From: Peromyscus leucopus
Lineage: Eukaryota; Chordata; Mammalia; Rodentia; Cricetidae
Reading direction: 5' to 3'
Length of the DNA stretch: 64,000 nt
Assembly (NCBI RefSeq): GCF_004664715.2
Contig: NC_051074.1
Location: 20,480,558 to 20,544,557, forward strand
The notes below the pieces were generated by a model. It saw nothing but the letters and a program-made list of their open reading frames with translations. It searched no databases and was not told where the DNA came from. Positions 55,569 through 64,000 of the stretch are shown here, piece after piece. Within the stretch, counting starts at the first letter, position 1. The number at the start of each line of letters is the position of its first letter. Made by a program: the position numbers and the translations under genes.

Positions 55569-55665
55569 CCAAATCTATATACTGATTATAGAGATGGGAA
55601 GTCTGGTCTTCAAAATCGTGTAGCAAGCGCTTTAACCACTGAGTCGTCTCCCCAGGCCCTGCATC
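55395..55665 (-). mobile_element. B4 SINE with (CA)n
   Basis: Antisense: 'ctctgggatctcctgagtgc', (CA)n at 55529-55566, 'ctttaaccactgagtcgtct'. The microsatellite lies between the B1-like and ID-like halves. Confidence 0.5.
55529..55566. repeat. (CA)n microsatellite
   Basis: About 18 uninterrupted CA units. Confidence 0.95.
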
Positions 55666-55705
55666 CTGTTCTTTATTTAAAATTCTGACTTTACTTCTTT
55701 CTTAC

Positions 55706-56134
55706 GCTTCTGTGATGGTTAGCATTAACTGTCAATTTATCATTTTGATTGTACTGATTGATGTAAAAAGATCCATCTTAATTGCCTTGATTTCCCCACC
55801 ATGAGGGGCTGTACCTGGAGCTGTGAGATAAAATAAATGCTTTCTCCCTTAAGTTGCCTTTTTAAAAAAATTTATTTTATGTGTATGGGTATTTTGCCTG
55901 CATGTGTGTATGTGCACCATATGTGAGCAGTGTCCAGGGGAGCCAAAAGCGGTCACTGGATCCCCTGGGACCAGAGTTAGGGACATCGCAAGCTGCCATA
56001 TGAGTTCTGGGAATCGAACACAGTTCTTTTCAAGAGTGGCTAGTGTTCTTAACCACTGAGCCATCTCTGCACCCCCACTTAAGTTGCTTTTATCTGATTA
56101 CTTTATCATAGAATTAAGAAACTAAGACAGATTC
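55706..56134 (+). mobile_element. MaLR LTR split by a B3 SINE
   Basis: LTR 55711-56129 (TGTGATGG...actaagaca) with 5-bp flanks gcttc / gattc (one mismatch). The inserted B3 (55864-56077) separates 'cttaagttgcc' from 'cttaagttgctttt'. Without it the LTR is about 205 bp, so internally deleted. Confidence 0.75.
55848..56091 (-). mobile_element. B3 SINE inside MaLR LTR
   Basis: Antisense B3 at 55864-56077 with a target duplication of about 14 bp (cttaagttgc-ctttt at 55848 and cttaagttgctttt at 56078). Head complement 'taaccactgagccatctctg'. Confidence 0.85.
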
Positions 56135-57307
56135 ATAACAGATCCCTCAAAGCTGGCCAAGTGTTTTATAATTCCCCCCGCCCCCATAAAATCACTCACT
56201 TGGAGTAGTTTAGAAATGTAACTGACCAGTCCATGTTAACCAGCAAGGGCTCCTTTTATTCATTCAGGGTTGGGTTTTTGGGATGCCATGCAACTTTATA
56301 AAGTCAAGAGTGCCAGTAAAGCAAGCCAGCCAGGTGCAGAGTAGTGCAAGAAGCTTGCTGGAACCTTCTAGCCCAACGGGCACCCTTGACACCAGCACTC
56401 AAAGCTACTGGCCAAGGAGGTGTCAAGCAGAACTCAGAATGAGATAAGCGTGCCTGCTCCATCCAAAGCTTGGGTCTGTCCATTTGTCCTGGCCATGTAC
56501 AACAATGGATAAAACAAAACCCTTGAAAATCTGTTCACAAGGAGCACGGAGCAGGCTCTGCTTGCTGTGGCTCTTGGCCTGAGAAGCATCGTGGCTGTGC
56601 ATGAAAGGTCAGGCAGCTTCCATCCTTCCAAACACCAAGGCATCGTCATCTGTCTCTGGTGTCTCTTCACTACCTCAGCGCCCTGCCAGTCAGTTCTTCA
56701 CACAGGGGTCTCCTCTGCCACCTTTTTAAAGAGTCCAGCAGCCAGCAAGGAGTGGTGGGGTGCCTCGGAGCCATCTGCTTCCCGAATCCTCAGGCAGGCT
56801 TTCTTATTTGTCTTCCTCCATTCTGAGAACAGCTGGCAATGGTATCGGGAAGGGACCAGTGTCCAGAGCACATAGATGGTGAAGAGGGTGACGGTGAGGG
56901 CGATGAGCCCCACAGCCAGACGGAGGTGGTCCTGGGCCCCTCGAAGGCAGAGCCAACCTGAGATGGCAGCCAGTGGTGTGATGAACACGAAGCACACACC
57001 ATATCACAGCCCAGCGTCCGCTTCTCAGTGCGAGGCCCTGGGTCCTTCAGTTACTCTGTGAGAGGTCGGGGCTGCTTTTCAACTGCGAACTCAGTGTGGC
57101 ACAGCTCGCTGTAGCTGGTATGGGAGGAAGACAGCCATTTCTCCAAGCAGCTCTTGTGCACAACTCCCAGCGTGAGGCCCATGGTCCCAGGAGCCTGATT
57201 TGCTATTGGGCAGGGCAGCCGCTCAGGCCCCTTGGTTTTCCCTGTCCCGGGTCCTGCCCGGCCCATCTGCAGCTGCTTACTCTGCTCCGGCCTGCAACTG
57301 AGTCCCA
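56135..57307 (-). pseudogene. MARCHF2: MARCHF2 processed pseudogene
   Basis: Intronless, broken copy of the mRNA for MARCHF2, a membrane-associated RING-CH E3 ubiquitin ligase of endosomes. Minus-strand translation at 57051-57308 gives [20 protein letters not shown] then CHTEFAVEK, the end of the RING-CH domain. After a frame change, 56698-56997 gives [18 protein letters not shown], the first membrane segment, a second segment ([16 protein letters not shown]), and the C-terminus KKVAEETPV. The N-terminal half and first RING cysteines are missing or scrambled, and a few codons are lost after 'HLRL'. 3' UTR-like sequence follows to an AATAAA at 56255-56260. It cannot encode an active ligase. 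Confidence 0.9.
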
Positions 57308-57322
57308 CCTGGCCTTTTTCTT
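57308..57322. repeat. Candidate right target duplication of pseudogene
   Basis: Exact partner of 54694-54708. Confidence 0.6.
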
Positions 57323-57845
57323 AAAAACAATTGGATTTTAGAAATAATTTGATAAAATCACTTGCAGTAATAGGTAGCTGGCTAACAAGATTTTTTTTCT
57401 CTATTTGGGGATTTATGAATTTTAATAGAACTCAGTTCAGTTTTCATCCAAATGCATAACTGATTCTAGGTGTGAGGAGCTGGTCAGACAGGTAAATTTC
57501 TGAGTTGAATTTTTTTTTCTGGTGCCAATGAACATATAAATGACTATTTTTACTGCATGTGTAAAGGGCCAGCCTTGCACATTTAACAGATTTTTGTGAA
57601 GGGCATTTTTGCTTGAGAAAAATAAATTGTATGCCAAGGCTGCTTACTAACTGTTAAAGGCAGATATTAAGAATTATAAATGATTCTTATCTACAGGGCA
57701 CCATTGAGGTATGATAATGCATGTGATACTTATGCAAATTAGCAGAAGATGCTTTACATATTCACTTAATATTAAGTGTAATCCTGTATTTTAATTTTTT
57801 TTCAGTGCTTTAGAGTACAATTTAGCGAAAAGAGACCTCCACAGA
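57323..57845. other. Unique AT-rich sequence
   Basis: No recognised repeat. Confidence 0.4.
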
Positions 57846-57847
57846 GC

Positions 57848-58030
57848 AGAGCTTCCAAGTATGGTCTCTGTACCAGTGGCCTCAGTAAGAGAACTTGCTG
57901 GAAATAGAGGCTCACAGGGTCTTCCTGAGAAACACTGCATCAGAAACTATGGGGGTGGGCTGGGCAGTCTGGTTGATAATTTCTCGGGGTAATTTTGATG
58001 CTCAGCAAAGTTTCACAAACCAGGCTTGTA
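57848..58030 (+). mobile_element. MER5-type hAT-Charlie relic
   Basis: 'ccaagtatggtctctgtacc', 'gcatcagaaactatgggggt', 'gggcagtctggttgataatt' and 'ttttgatgctcagcaaagtt' follow MER5A order. Ancient and non-autonomous. Confidence 0.6.
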
Positions 58031-58034
58031 GGTG

Positions 58035-58130
58035 ATTATGTTTGAATCCTTTCTTCTTCACAGATGAGTAAATTGAGGCTCAAAAAGATTAAGAGACTGA
58101 ACAGAGCTGATTCTTAGCATGCTCTTTTTA
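58035..58130 (+). mobile_element. MIR relic
   Basis: 'cttcacagatgagtaaattg', 'aggctcaaaaagattaagag' match the MIR core. Confidence 0.5.
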
Positions 58131-58480
58131 CTCTCCTAAGATAAGTCCCTTCGGCTAATCAATTGCAATGAGTGAGGTTGGCTGGCAGCGTCTTTGATTG
58201 ACAGGATGGTCAAATCTCTTCCTGATTGCGTGGCTTTACCTTGTAAAAGCCTGGGGGTGAGACTCGAACAACTTCAATCTCTTGGAGCCTCTCAGGGATC
58301 AGGCTGCTCCATATTCACTCTCTTTAAAGAGATCAGCCCTCATTTTCCTTTAAAGTTGGGGTTAGTCAGCCTGAGTTGCATACAAATGAGACAAATGAAT
58401 TCATTACCAAAAGCAAGATTAAGTTTGGCAGCTGTTCTGCCTGGGGATCTAGTAGAGAGAGGGACTGGCACAACTCAAAT
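58131..58480. promoter_or_regulatory. Enhancer-like unique block
   Basis: Repeat-free; contains 'tttgattgacagg' (58192; the TGATTGACAG word bound by PBX/MEIS-type factors), 'ggctaatcaattgcaatgag' (58152) and 'atgaattcattacc' (58395). Candidate conserved non-coding DNA, unproven. Confidence 0.3.
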
Positions 58481-59420
58481 CCTTTGCTGATCAAGGCAGT
58501 CATCAAGTACAGTCTTATGTGGTAAGTAGCATTCAAGAATACTGAAATGGAGTGAAAAATTTAAATGACTTCTGCCTAAACGTGTGGGAAATGGGGAAAT
58601 CCTAGTGTACCAACAAACAGCAGAACAGCGGTGGACGGATGCTGTACCTTAGCCGACACACCTGGAGGGAAGTGTACCACATGGATAAAGGAGAGAGAGT
58701 TCACATTCAAGATTTCAAAGAAGCTAAACCTGAGGACCAATATAGAATTGTCTCCCTGTATAACTCCATCTACCTGAGATCTCTAAACCACAGCCCCCAA
58801 ACTGGCAGTGTATAGAAGCTGATTGATTGATTGATTTTGTCTCATATCCTAGGAATGTCAGGTTGTGTATTTATTCATTTGTTCCTTGATGAATAAACCA
58901 TTTTTCATGCCAATATTTTTAAATGATTCCTATGTGCTAGGGCTATTCTAGGCTTGTTTTTTTTTTTCTTTTGTTTTGTTGTTGTTGCTGTTTTTTCCTA
59001 ACCTTTTTGCCTTTATTCTTGATCAAATAAGTAGTTTTATCTTGTATTTTTCTTTCTTATTCTTGGAAGTTACCTGAGCTGTTTATTCTAGTATTCACCC
59101 TGGAATGGTTTAACAAATACATTTACATCATTAAAACCTAAAATTAAATTTTAGATATTTTTCATAGTAGTACAAGTTATTTTAAAACTCCATTTATTGT
59201 CCCTTTGACTGCTAAAGTAAAAGTCTACTAAAAATTCACATTATTATTCTCATGCAGCTAACATTTTTGAATATAAGCTAACTTCATTCCTTTCTACTTC
59301 TTGGCTTCTGCATGGGGGCTCATTCCCTAGCAGTAAAAATGTCCTCTGCAAATACATACTCGTAGTGAATTCACTTGAGTTTGTAAACACTGTCCTTATT
59401 TTTGCTTCATTGTTGAAAGG
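58481..59420. other. Unique AT-rich sequence
   Basis: No recognised repeats. Small (TTGA)n at 58820-58835. Confidence 0.4.
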
Positions 59421-59424
59421 TAAT

Positions 59425-59528
59425 CTCTTTTCTCTCCCTCCCCCTCTCTCTTCCTCTCTCTCCTATCTCTCTCTCTCTTCTTCCTTCCTTTCTTCCTTCC
59501 TTCCTTCCTTTCTTCCTTTCTTTCTTTC
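59425..59528. repeat. Polypyrimidine CT/CTTT tract
   Basis: About 100 bases almost wholly C and T (TCTC then CTTC/TTTC units); can form triplex DNA. Confidence 0.9.
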
Positions 59529-59660
59529 TGAGATATGATCTCTTTATGTAGCCATGGTTGGTCTGGAACTCATGTAGTCTAGACTTACCTTGAATTTAGA
59601 GCAATCCTCCTGCTTCAGCCTCTGAATGCTGGGGTTATAAGTATGTACCACCACACCTGG
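59529..59660 (-). mobile_element. Old B1 SINE
   Basis: Antisense relic: 'gagatatgatctctttatgt', 'ggtctggaactcatgtagtc', 'tgaatgctggggttataagt', 'accaccacacctggg'. Confidence 0.6.
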
Positions 59661-60020
59661 GCCTCTTGGCAGTTTTAAAGGTTTTATTCCACTGTAGTGA
59701 GAATTTTCTTGCTATTTTGAGAAGTCAGTGGTCTGTTCTCATTCTTTTGTGTGTGACCTTGCTCCTCTAACTCTATTGTTGATTTTCAGCAATTTCACCA
59801 GAATGTCTTTATTTAGAATCCTTGTAACTTTTTCTATTTGGCATATAGTCTGTCTCTGAACTTGTTTTTAAAATAGCCCTTGAAAATTCCCGGATAGCTT
59901 TTCAATGTTGCTTCTGACTCATTCTGTCTTTGATTGATTTATATCCTAATTTTGGATTTTGTCATTATATTCTACTTAACCTTTGCCCTCTCCTGTTTTT
60001 AATGCCCTCTCTACCTAAAC
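59661..60020 (-). mobile_element. Ancient L1M/HAL1-like fragment
   Basis: 'ttattccactgtagtgagaa', 'tttcaccagaatgtctttat', 'ctctgaacttgtttttaaaa' and 'gcttctgactcattctgtct' resemble antisense ORF1-region sequence of old L1/HAL1. Very diverged. Confidence 0.4.
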
Positions 60021-62135
60021 AACATCCAAGATTATTTATCCTGGCTCATCCTCTTAAGATATGGTAGACAATCATTAAGTCTCTATTGAATGAAATGAAA
60101 TAGTCTTTTCTTAATATTACATGAAACTAATGCTTTGTTAGGCCTAAAGCTTTGAAAGATGAGTCTAATACAATCTCCTTAAATTTCTGTTGCAAAAGTT
60201 AATAACCTTTGGTTACATGGCTTGGCCAATGCCATAGAACTTAATAGGGTCAGATCTGATTCCAAGCTCATTGTTCTTTTCAATTATATTTTTGAGAAAA
60301 AAATTGTATTTCCCATTTTAACCCAAAGTGTTACAGTATGAGTGATGACCATATAGGTGAAGATCTTCATCATTTTTCCTCCTGAGAAGTAACCTATATC
60401 TTCTGTTGATGACCATAAAAAAGTAAGACAGTTTGAAGTGAGGTAAGAATGGGTAGTGTGGGATTTAAGAGTTAATTCAGGAAAGCTTCAATAGCTGTAC
60501 ATGAATGACTTACTAGCTGGGAAGCCCTTGGCACCTTCTCATTCATTGATTTCACAATGTAACAGGCAAAGTCACATATTTACAATGAAGCCTTTTACAT
60601 AATAGAGTGACAGGGAATGTTTAGAAAATGCCAATGAATATTTAGCTCTAAGATACAAGGTCTACTGCTTGAATAAGAGAAAAACTGAAATTGGGTAAAC
60701 TGCATTTGTGGGTGCTGTGGAGAGGCATGAGTGAAGAGACAGAGAAAACTATAGAGAAAAGACAAGGTAAACCCAATGCATGAACTAGTTGTTAATACAA
60801 GTTGTTGAGGACACAAACACCAGTACCTTCCTCTGGGCAAATCAATGCAACAGCCTAAAATCTTTTTAGGAAAAGTTGAATTAAATTATTCAGTTACTTA
60901 GATTACAGTTTTTAGAGATTTACTATATTTATCTATTTGAACCAAGTTTTGAGAATAATATGTATTCCCTGCTCAGTTCTTTCCAGCTGTATTGTTCTCT
61001 ACACTGGCTATAAAGTGATATAAGAGGGGAAAAAGCTGTGCTGACTTCATGGACTTACCCTCTCCCACTTCTCTCCATCCCTGGCTTTGAAACAGCAATG
61101 ATTTCTGCACCCTGTACAGTTTCTCCCACTTCTCTTTACAGGATGCTGCTTCATCAAAATGGGCTACATAGCTATGTGATAATTAAAACAAGGAGACACT
61201 TCAGTGTTTCTTTACTCTTAGAAACAGCAACTATTTCTATAGTTTTTTTTTTTTTTTTCTGTCTCCTTATCAGGAAACTCACCAATCCCAAGCCACCACG
61301 GAGTGTGACTCTAGGAAAGGAGACACAGCCTGATTTGTAGAACAAAGAATGACCAGCGGCTGAGGATGGGAGATGGGGATATTGTTTACACCTAAACCAT
61401 ACACTATAGGCATGCGGACCATGACTTCTTGCCTTTACCATCAAAGGGGCAAAGCCGTGGAGTCAGACTAGCACGCTCCATGTCCCTTTCACTCCAATAA
61501 AGGATGGCATGGTATCTCAAAATTGAGAGATCTGGGTTGTCAGAAAATACTGATTTCCAGGCAGCCACCTTCATTCTTGCCATCTGGCTGTTTCTCTTGT
61601 CCCCAAGAAGCCAACTGCATTATCTACCAAATCCTTCAAAGGCCTTAAAATATTGTTGATCAAAACTGGGAAAAGATGACACTTCGTTGAACATAGTTTG
61701 CATCCATATGCTGTAAAATAAAATGGAGTATTGAAAATTTAATTTTAATTAGCATACTGAGTTAAACAAGAACACTAATCCTACAACATGTATTTTTTTT
61801 CTGCCAACTGCCCTTTGTTTTAGTTGAAATTTAATCAGTGTTGTTGACTGAAATTAAATGTTTTTTGTCTTCATGATTTTTAGTTTGCTTGCTTGCAATA
61901 CAAATGTTCAAAAAGAGGTGATTGTTCACCCAAAACATTTGTTTAATCTTACTCTTTTCTGAGTCTGGCATTTAAGTAAATTCAGGAGAGTTTTCAAAAT
62001 AGCAACAGATGAATAGCACTGCTCATATGTCAGAGAGCTAGCATCTAGACTAATTCCTTTACTTACCAGCCTTGTGATTTTAGTAGGCCATTTGATTTTA
62101 TTGACTTTTTCAATCTATAATGTAAAACTAATAAT
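60021..62135. other. Unique AT-rich sequence with a MIR-like relic
   Basis: 60195-60275 ('acatggcttggccaatgcca', 'gggtcagatctgattccaag') resembles the MIR 3' part. Poly(T) at 61241-61258. Nothing else recognised. Confidence 0.4.
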
Positions 62136-62139
62136 ATTT

Positions 62140-62364
62140 TCTTTAATATTAACATTAATTTTATTTTATGTTTATAGGTGTTTTCCCTGCATATGTCTAT
62201 GCACCACTTGCATGCCTAGTGCCCATGGAGACCTAAAGATGTCAGATCCCATAGAATGAGAGCTACAGGTTGTTGTGAACCACCATATTGATGCTGGGAA
62301 TTGAATCTCGGTCCTTTGGAAGAACAACCAGTGCTCTTAACTGCTGGACCATCTCTCCAGCTCC
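62140..62364 (-). mobile_element. B3 (B2-family) SINE
   Basis: Antisense: 'aattttattttatgtttata', 'gatgctgggaattgaatctc', 'ttaactgctggaccatctct'. 'taataata' on both sides may be the target duplication. Confidence 0.8.
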
Positions 62365-62504
62365 TAATAATACCTTCAAAAACAAGGAATATTCTTACAA
62401 AATGTGCAATGAGGGAATTTCTATTTTGTCATCTAGCTATTCACCAACCCATTCGATCTGGCTAACCAATAACCCACTCTTTGAGGAAATAGCTATTGCT
62501 AGCA

Positions 62505-62872
62505 TGTGATAGTTTCTGGGTTTGGTGGTTTGAAAGAAAATGGCTCCCAAAAGGAGTGGCACTATTAGGAGGTGTGGCCTTGTTGGAGGAGGTGTGGTCT
62601 CATTGGAGGAAGTGTGTCACTATAAAGGCAGGCTTTGAGGTTTCCTATGGCCAAGATATCACCCAGTGTTTTAGACCACATCCTGTTGCCTACAAGATGT
62701 GGGACTCTCAGCTACTTTCTAGCACCATGTCTGCATGCTGCCATGTCCCACTGTGATGATAATGGACTAAACTTCTGAACTGTAAGTGAGCCACCCCAAT
62801 CAAATGTTTCCTTTATAAGAGTTGTCTTGGTCATTGTGACTTGTCACAGCAATAGAAACTATAACTAAGACA
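62505..62872 (+). mobile_element. MaLR/ERVL 5' LTR
   Basis: LTR of 368 bp, TGTGATAG...aactaagaca. Landmarks: 'gaggtgtggccttgttggag', 'gtgatgataatggactaaac', 'gttgtcttggtcattgtgac'. It is followed by a primer-binding site, so it is a 5' LTR and not a solo copy. Confidence 0.8.
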
Positions 62873-62877
62873 GAAGT

Positions 62878-62895
62878 TGGTACCAGGGACTGGGG
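62878..62895 (+). promoter_or_regulatory. Leucine-type primer-binding site
   Basis: tggtaccagggactgggg lies five bases after the LTR end and resembles the tRNA-Leu primer-binding site of ERVL/MaLR elements (TGGTACCAGGAGTGGGG). Confidence 0.6.
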
Positions 62896-64000
62896 TATTG
62901 TTGTAATAGGACTGACCATGTTTTATTTTGGAGGAATTTAGATTTTGGTATTTTGGGTAAGGAAAGCAGTGGAATGCTTAATGGGCCATACTAGTAGGAG
63001 CATGGAAGACAATGGTGCTGAGAACGATTTAAACTGTCAGGGTTTCAAAGGAGAAGAATTTTGGTGGAGAATGTGGCTGCTTTTTACCCTTGTCTGAAAA
63101 GTTTATCCGAGACTAAACTGAAGAGTTTGAGATTAATTAACTAGGAAGAGGACATCTCAAAACAGCCTAGTATAGACTTTGTTTTGTGGTTACTAGTGTT
63201 AACTCTAATGAAAATATATAATGAAAAGGAGCAAGCTGAGCAAGGAAAAACATTTGAGGGGAAAAGTAGCACCAGGATATGAAATGGAGCTAAATTCTGC
63301 ATTCAAGGAGATAAACAGATTAAGAAATGGAATAAAGACAGTGGTGCCCTCAGGGCAAGCTCCCACCCAGCTAAGTTTCCAACTTGTGAAAAGGAATTAA
63401 AGAAAAGCTTAGAGTAGGGTGTGGTGGTGTGCGTCTTTAACTGGAGCACTCAGAAGGCAGAGGCAGGTAGATCTCTGAGTTTGAGGCCTGCCTGGTTTAC
63501 AGATCCAGTTTCAGGACAGCCAAGCCTAGGCATTGAAGGACAGAAGGCTGATGAAGATGTAATTGATTGAGGAGGCCATGCTCCAGCCATAGCAAACAGC
63601 AGAACTTGGCAGCTTCTGTCATGTGGTTTTGCCTTTAAAGTCAAGGATAGAAGAAAGGCATTCTGGAACCTTCCTCCATGACTACGGAAAGGCCAGGCAG
63701 GCATGTGTCAGGGGTGCCACTGAATGGAGACCTAGAGAGACCATCGTGTGAAGCTGTGAAGTTGAAGCCTGGATTGTCTTGGAGACTTCAAGATGTTGAA
63801 GATGTCAGAGCCGTGGGATACCTGCCAAGGAAAGCTGCTAATAGCGAGTAGAACCAGCCCAAGAGAAGGAAGTGTGTTACAGTCAACAAACCTGAAAGGA
63901 ATTCGAGATCTGAAGAGCATTTTGACATCAGACACGGAGATGCAGAGTTTGGAGTTTTGCCCAGCTGGTTTTTGGTCTTGCTTTGGTCCTGTATTTTCTC
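62896..64000 (+). mobile_element. MaLR internal region, truncated by window end
   Basis: Colinear with recalled rodent MT/ORR1-type internal sequence: 'ggaatgcttaatgggccata', 'agaatgtggctgctttttac', 'ctaagtttccaacttgtgaa', 'ttttggtcttgctttggtcc'. It has no gag/pol frame, as usual for non-autonomous MaLRs. A B1-like segment lies at 63415-63530. The 3' LTR would be outside the window. Confidence 0.75.
63415..63530 (+). mobile_element. B1-like module in MaLR internal region
   Basis: 'gtagggtgtggtggtgtgcg', 'gaaggcagaggcaggtagat', 'gaggcctgcctggtttacag'. No target duplication or A-tail is visible, so it may belong to the ancestral element instead of being a separate insertion. Confidence 0.6.

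Noticed and set aside
56135..57307. Functional MARCHF2 gene
   Set aside because: Frameshift between RING-CH and membrane segments, missing N-terminal half and no introns show a retrocopy.
3955..62364. tRNA-like A/B boxes in many places
   Set aside because: All fall in B2/B3, B4 or ID SINE heads; none folds as a full tRNA in my reading.

Overview
The window is mammalian, rodent nuclear DNA without any intact protein-coding gene. It is dominated by rodent-type repeats: B1, B2/B3, B4 and ID SINEs, an Lx-like L1, MaLR and class II endogenous retrovirus (ERV) LTRs, URR1, and long CA/GT/CT/ATCT microsatellites. The youngest B1 copies (16780-16942, 22848-23008, 24568-24740, 52420-52576) carry the 'tagctttgcgcc' or 'agttttggtgcctgtcctgg' variants that I associate with cricetid rodents (hamsters, voles, deer mice) rather than Mus. 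The species is therefore probably a cricetid; this is inference from recalled SINE variants.

Layout. 1-2346 is a decayed class II ERV: 3' internal end, polypurine tract, an LTR split by L1 DNA, then a lysine-type primer-binding-site remnant. 2350-12450 is mostly unique sequence with scattered SINEs and a 570-bp AC-rich satellite. 12451-14484 holds a solo LTR with built-in B1-like modules and a MaLR LTR split by an L1. 14485-19940 is the least repetitive stretch, with a CpG-enriched patch and enhancer-like AT-rich blocks. 19946-27264 is a dead, nearly full-length L1 on the minus strand, broken by B1, B2, LTR and URR1 insertions. 27265-30360 has two more SINE-bearing LTRs and two L1 pieces facing opposite ways. 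30360-48160 is mainly unique DNA with microsatellites, MIRs, LTRs and a fourth SINE-bearing LTR. 48163-48974 is a clean nested pair (class II LTR inside a MaLR LTR, both with target-site duplications). 54694-57322 holds a minus-strand processed pseudogene of MARCHF2, whose 3' side is packed with later repeats. 62505-64000 is a MaLR/ERVL 5' LTR, a leucine-type primer-binding site and internal sequence running off the window.

Nothing here works as a gene set or an operon-like system. The window reads as an intergenic or intronic region recording successive retrotransposition. The most notable item is the LTR family carrying B1-like SINE segments: four copies, each flanked by its own 6-bp target duplication (12457-12992, 27271-27629, 29871-30352, 41005-41451). 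I saw no CRISPR array, rRNA, functional tRNA or intact open reading frame of convincing coding quality. Family names come from recognition of recalled consensus sequences, not from a database search. Target-site duplications were read directly from the sequence.
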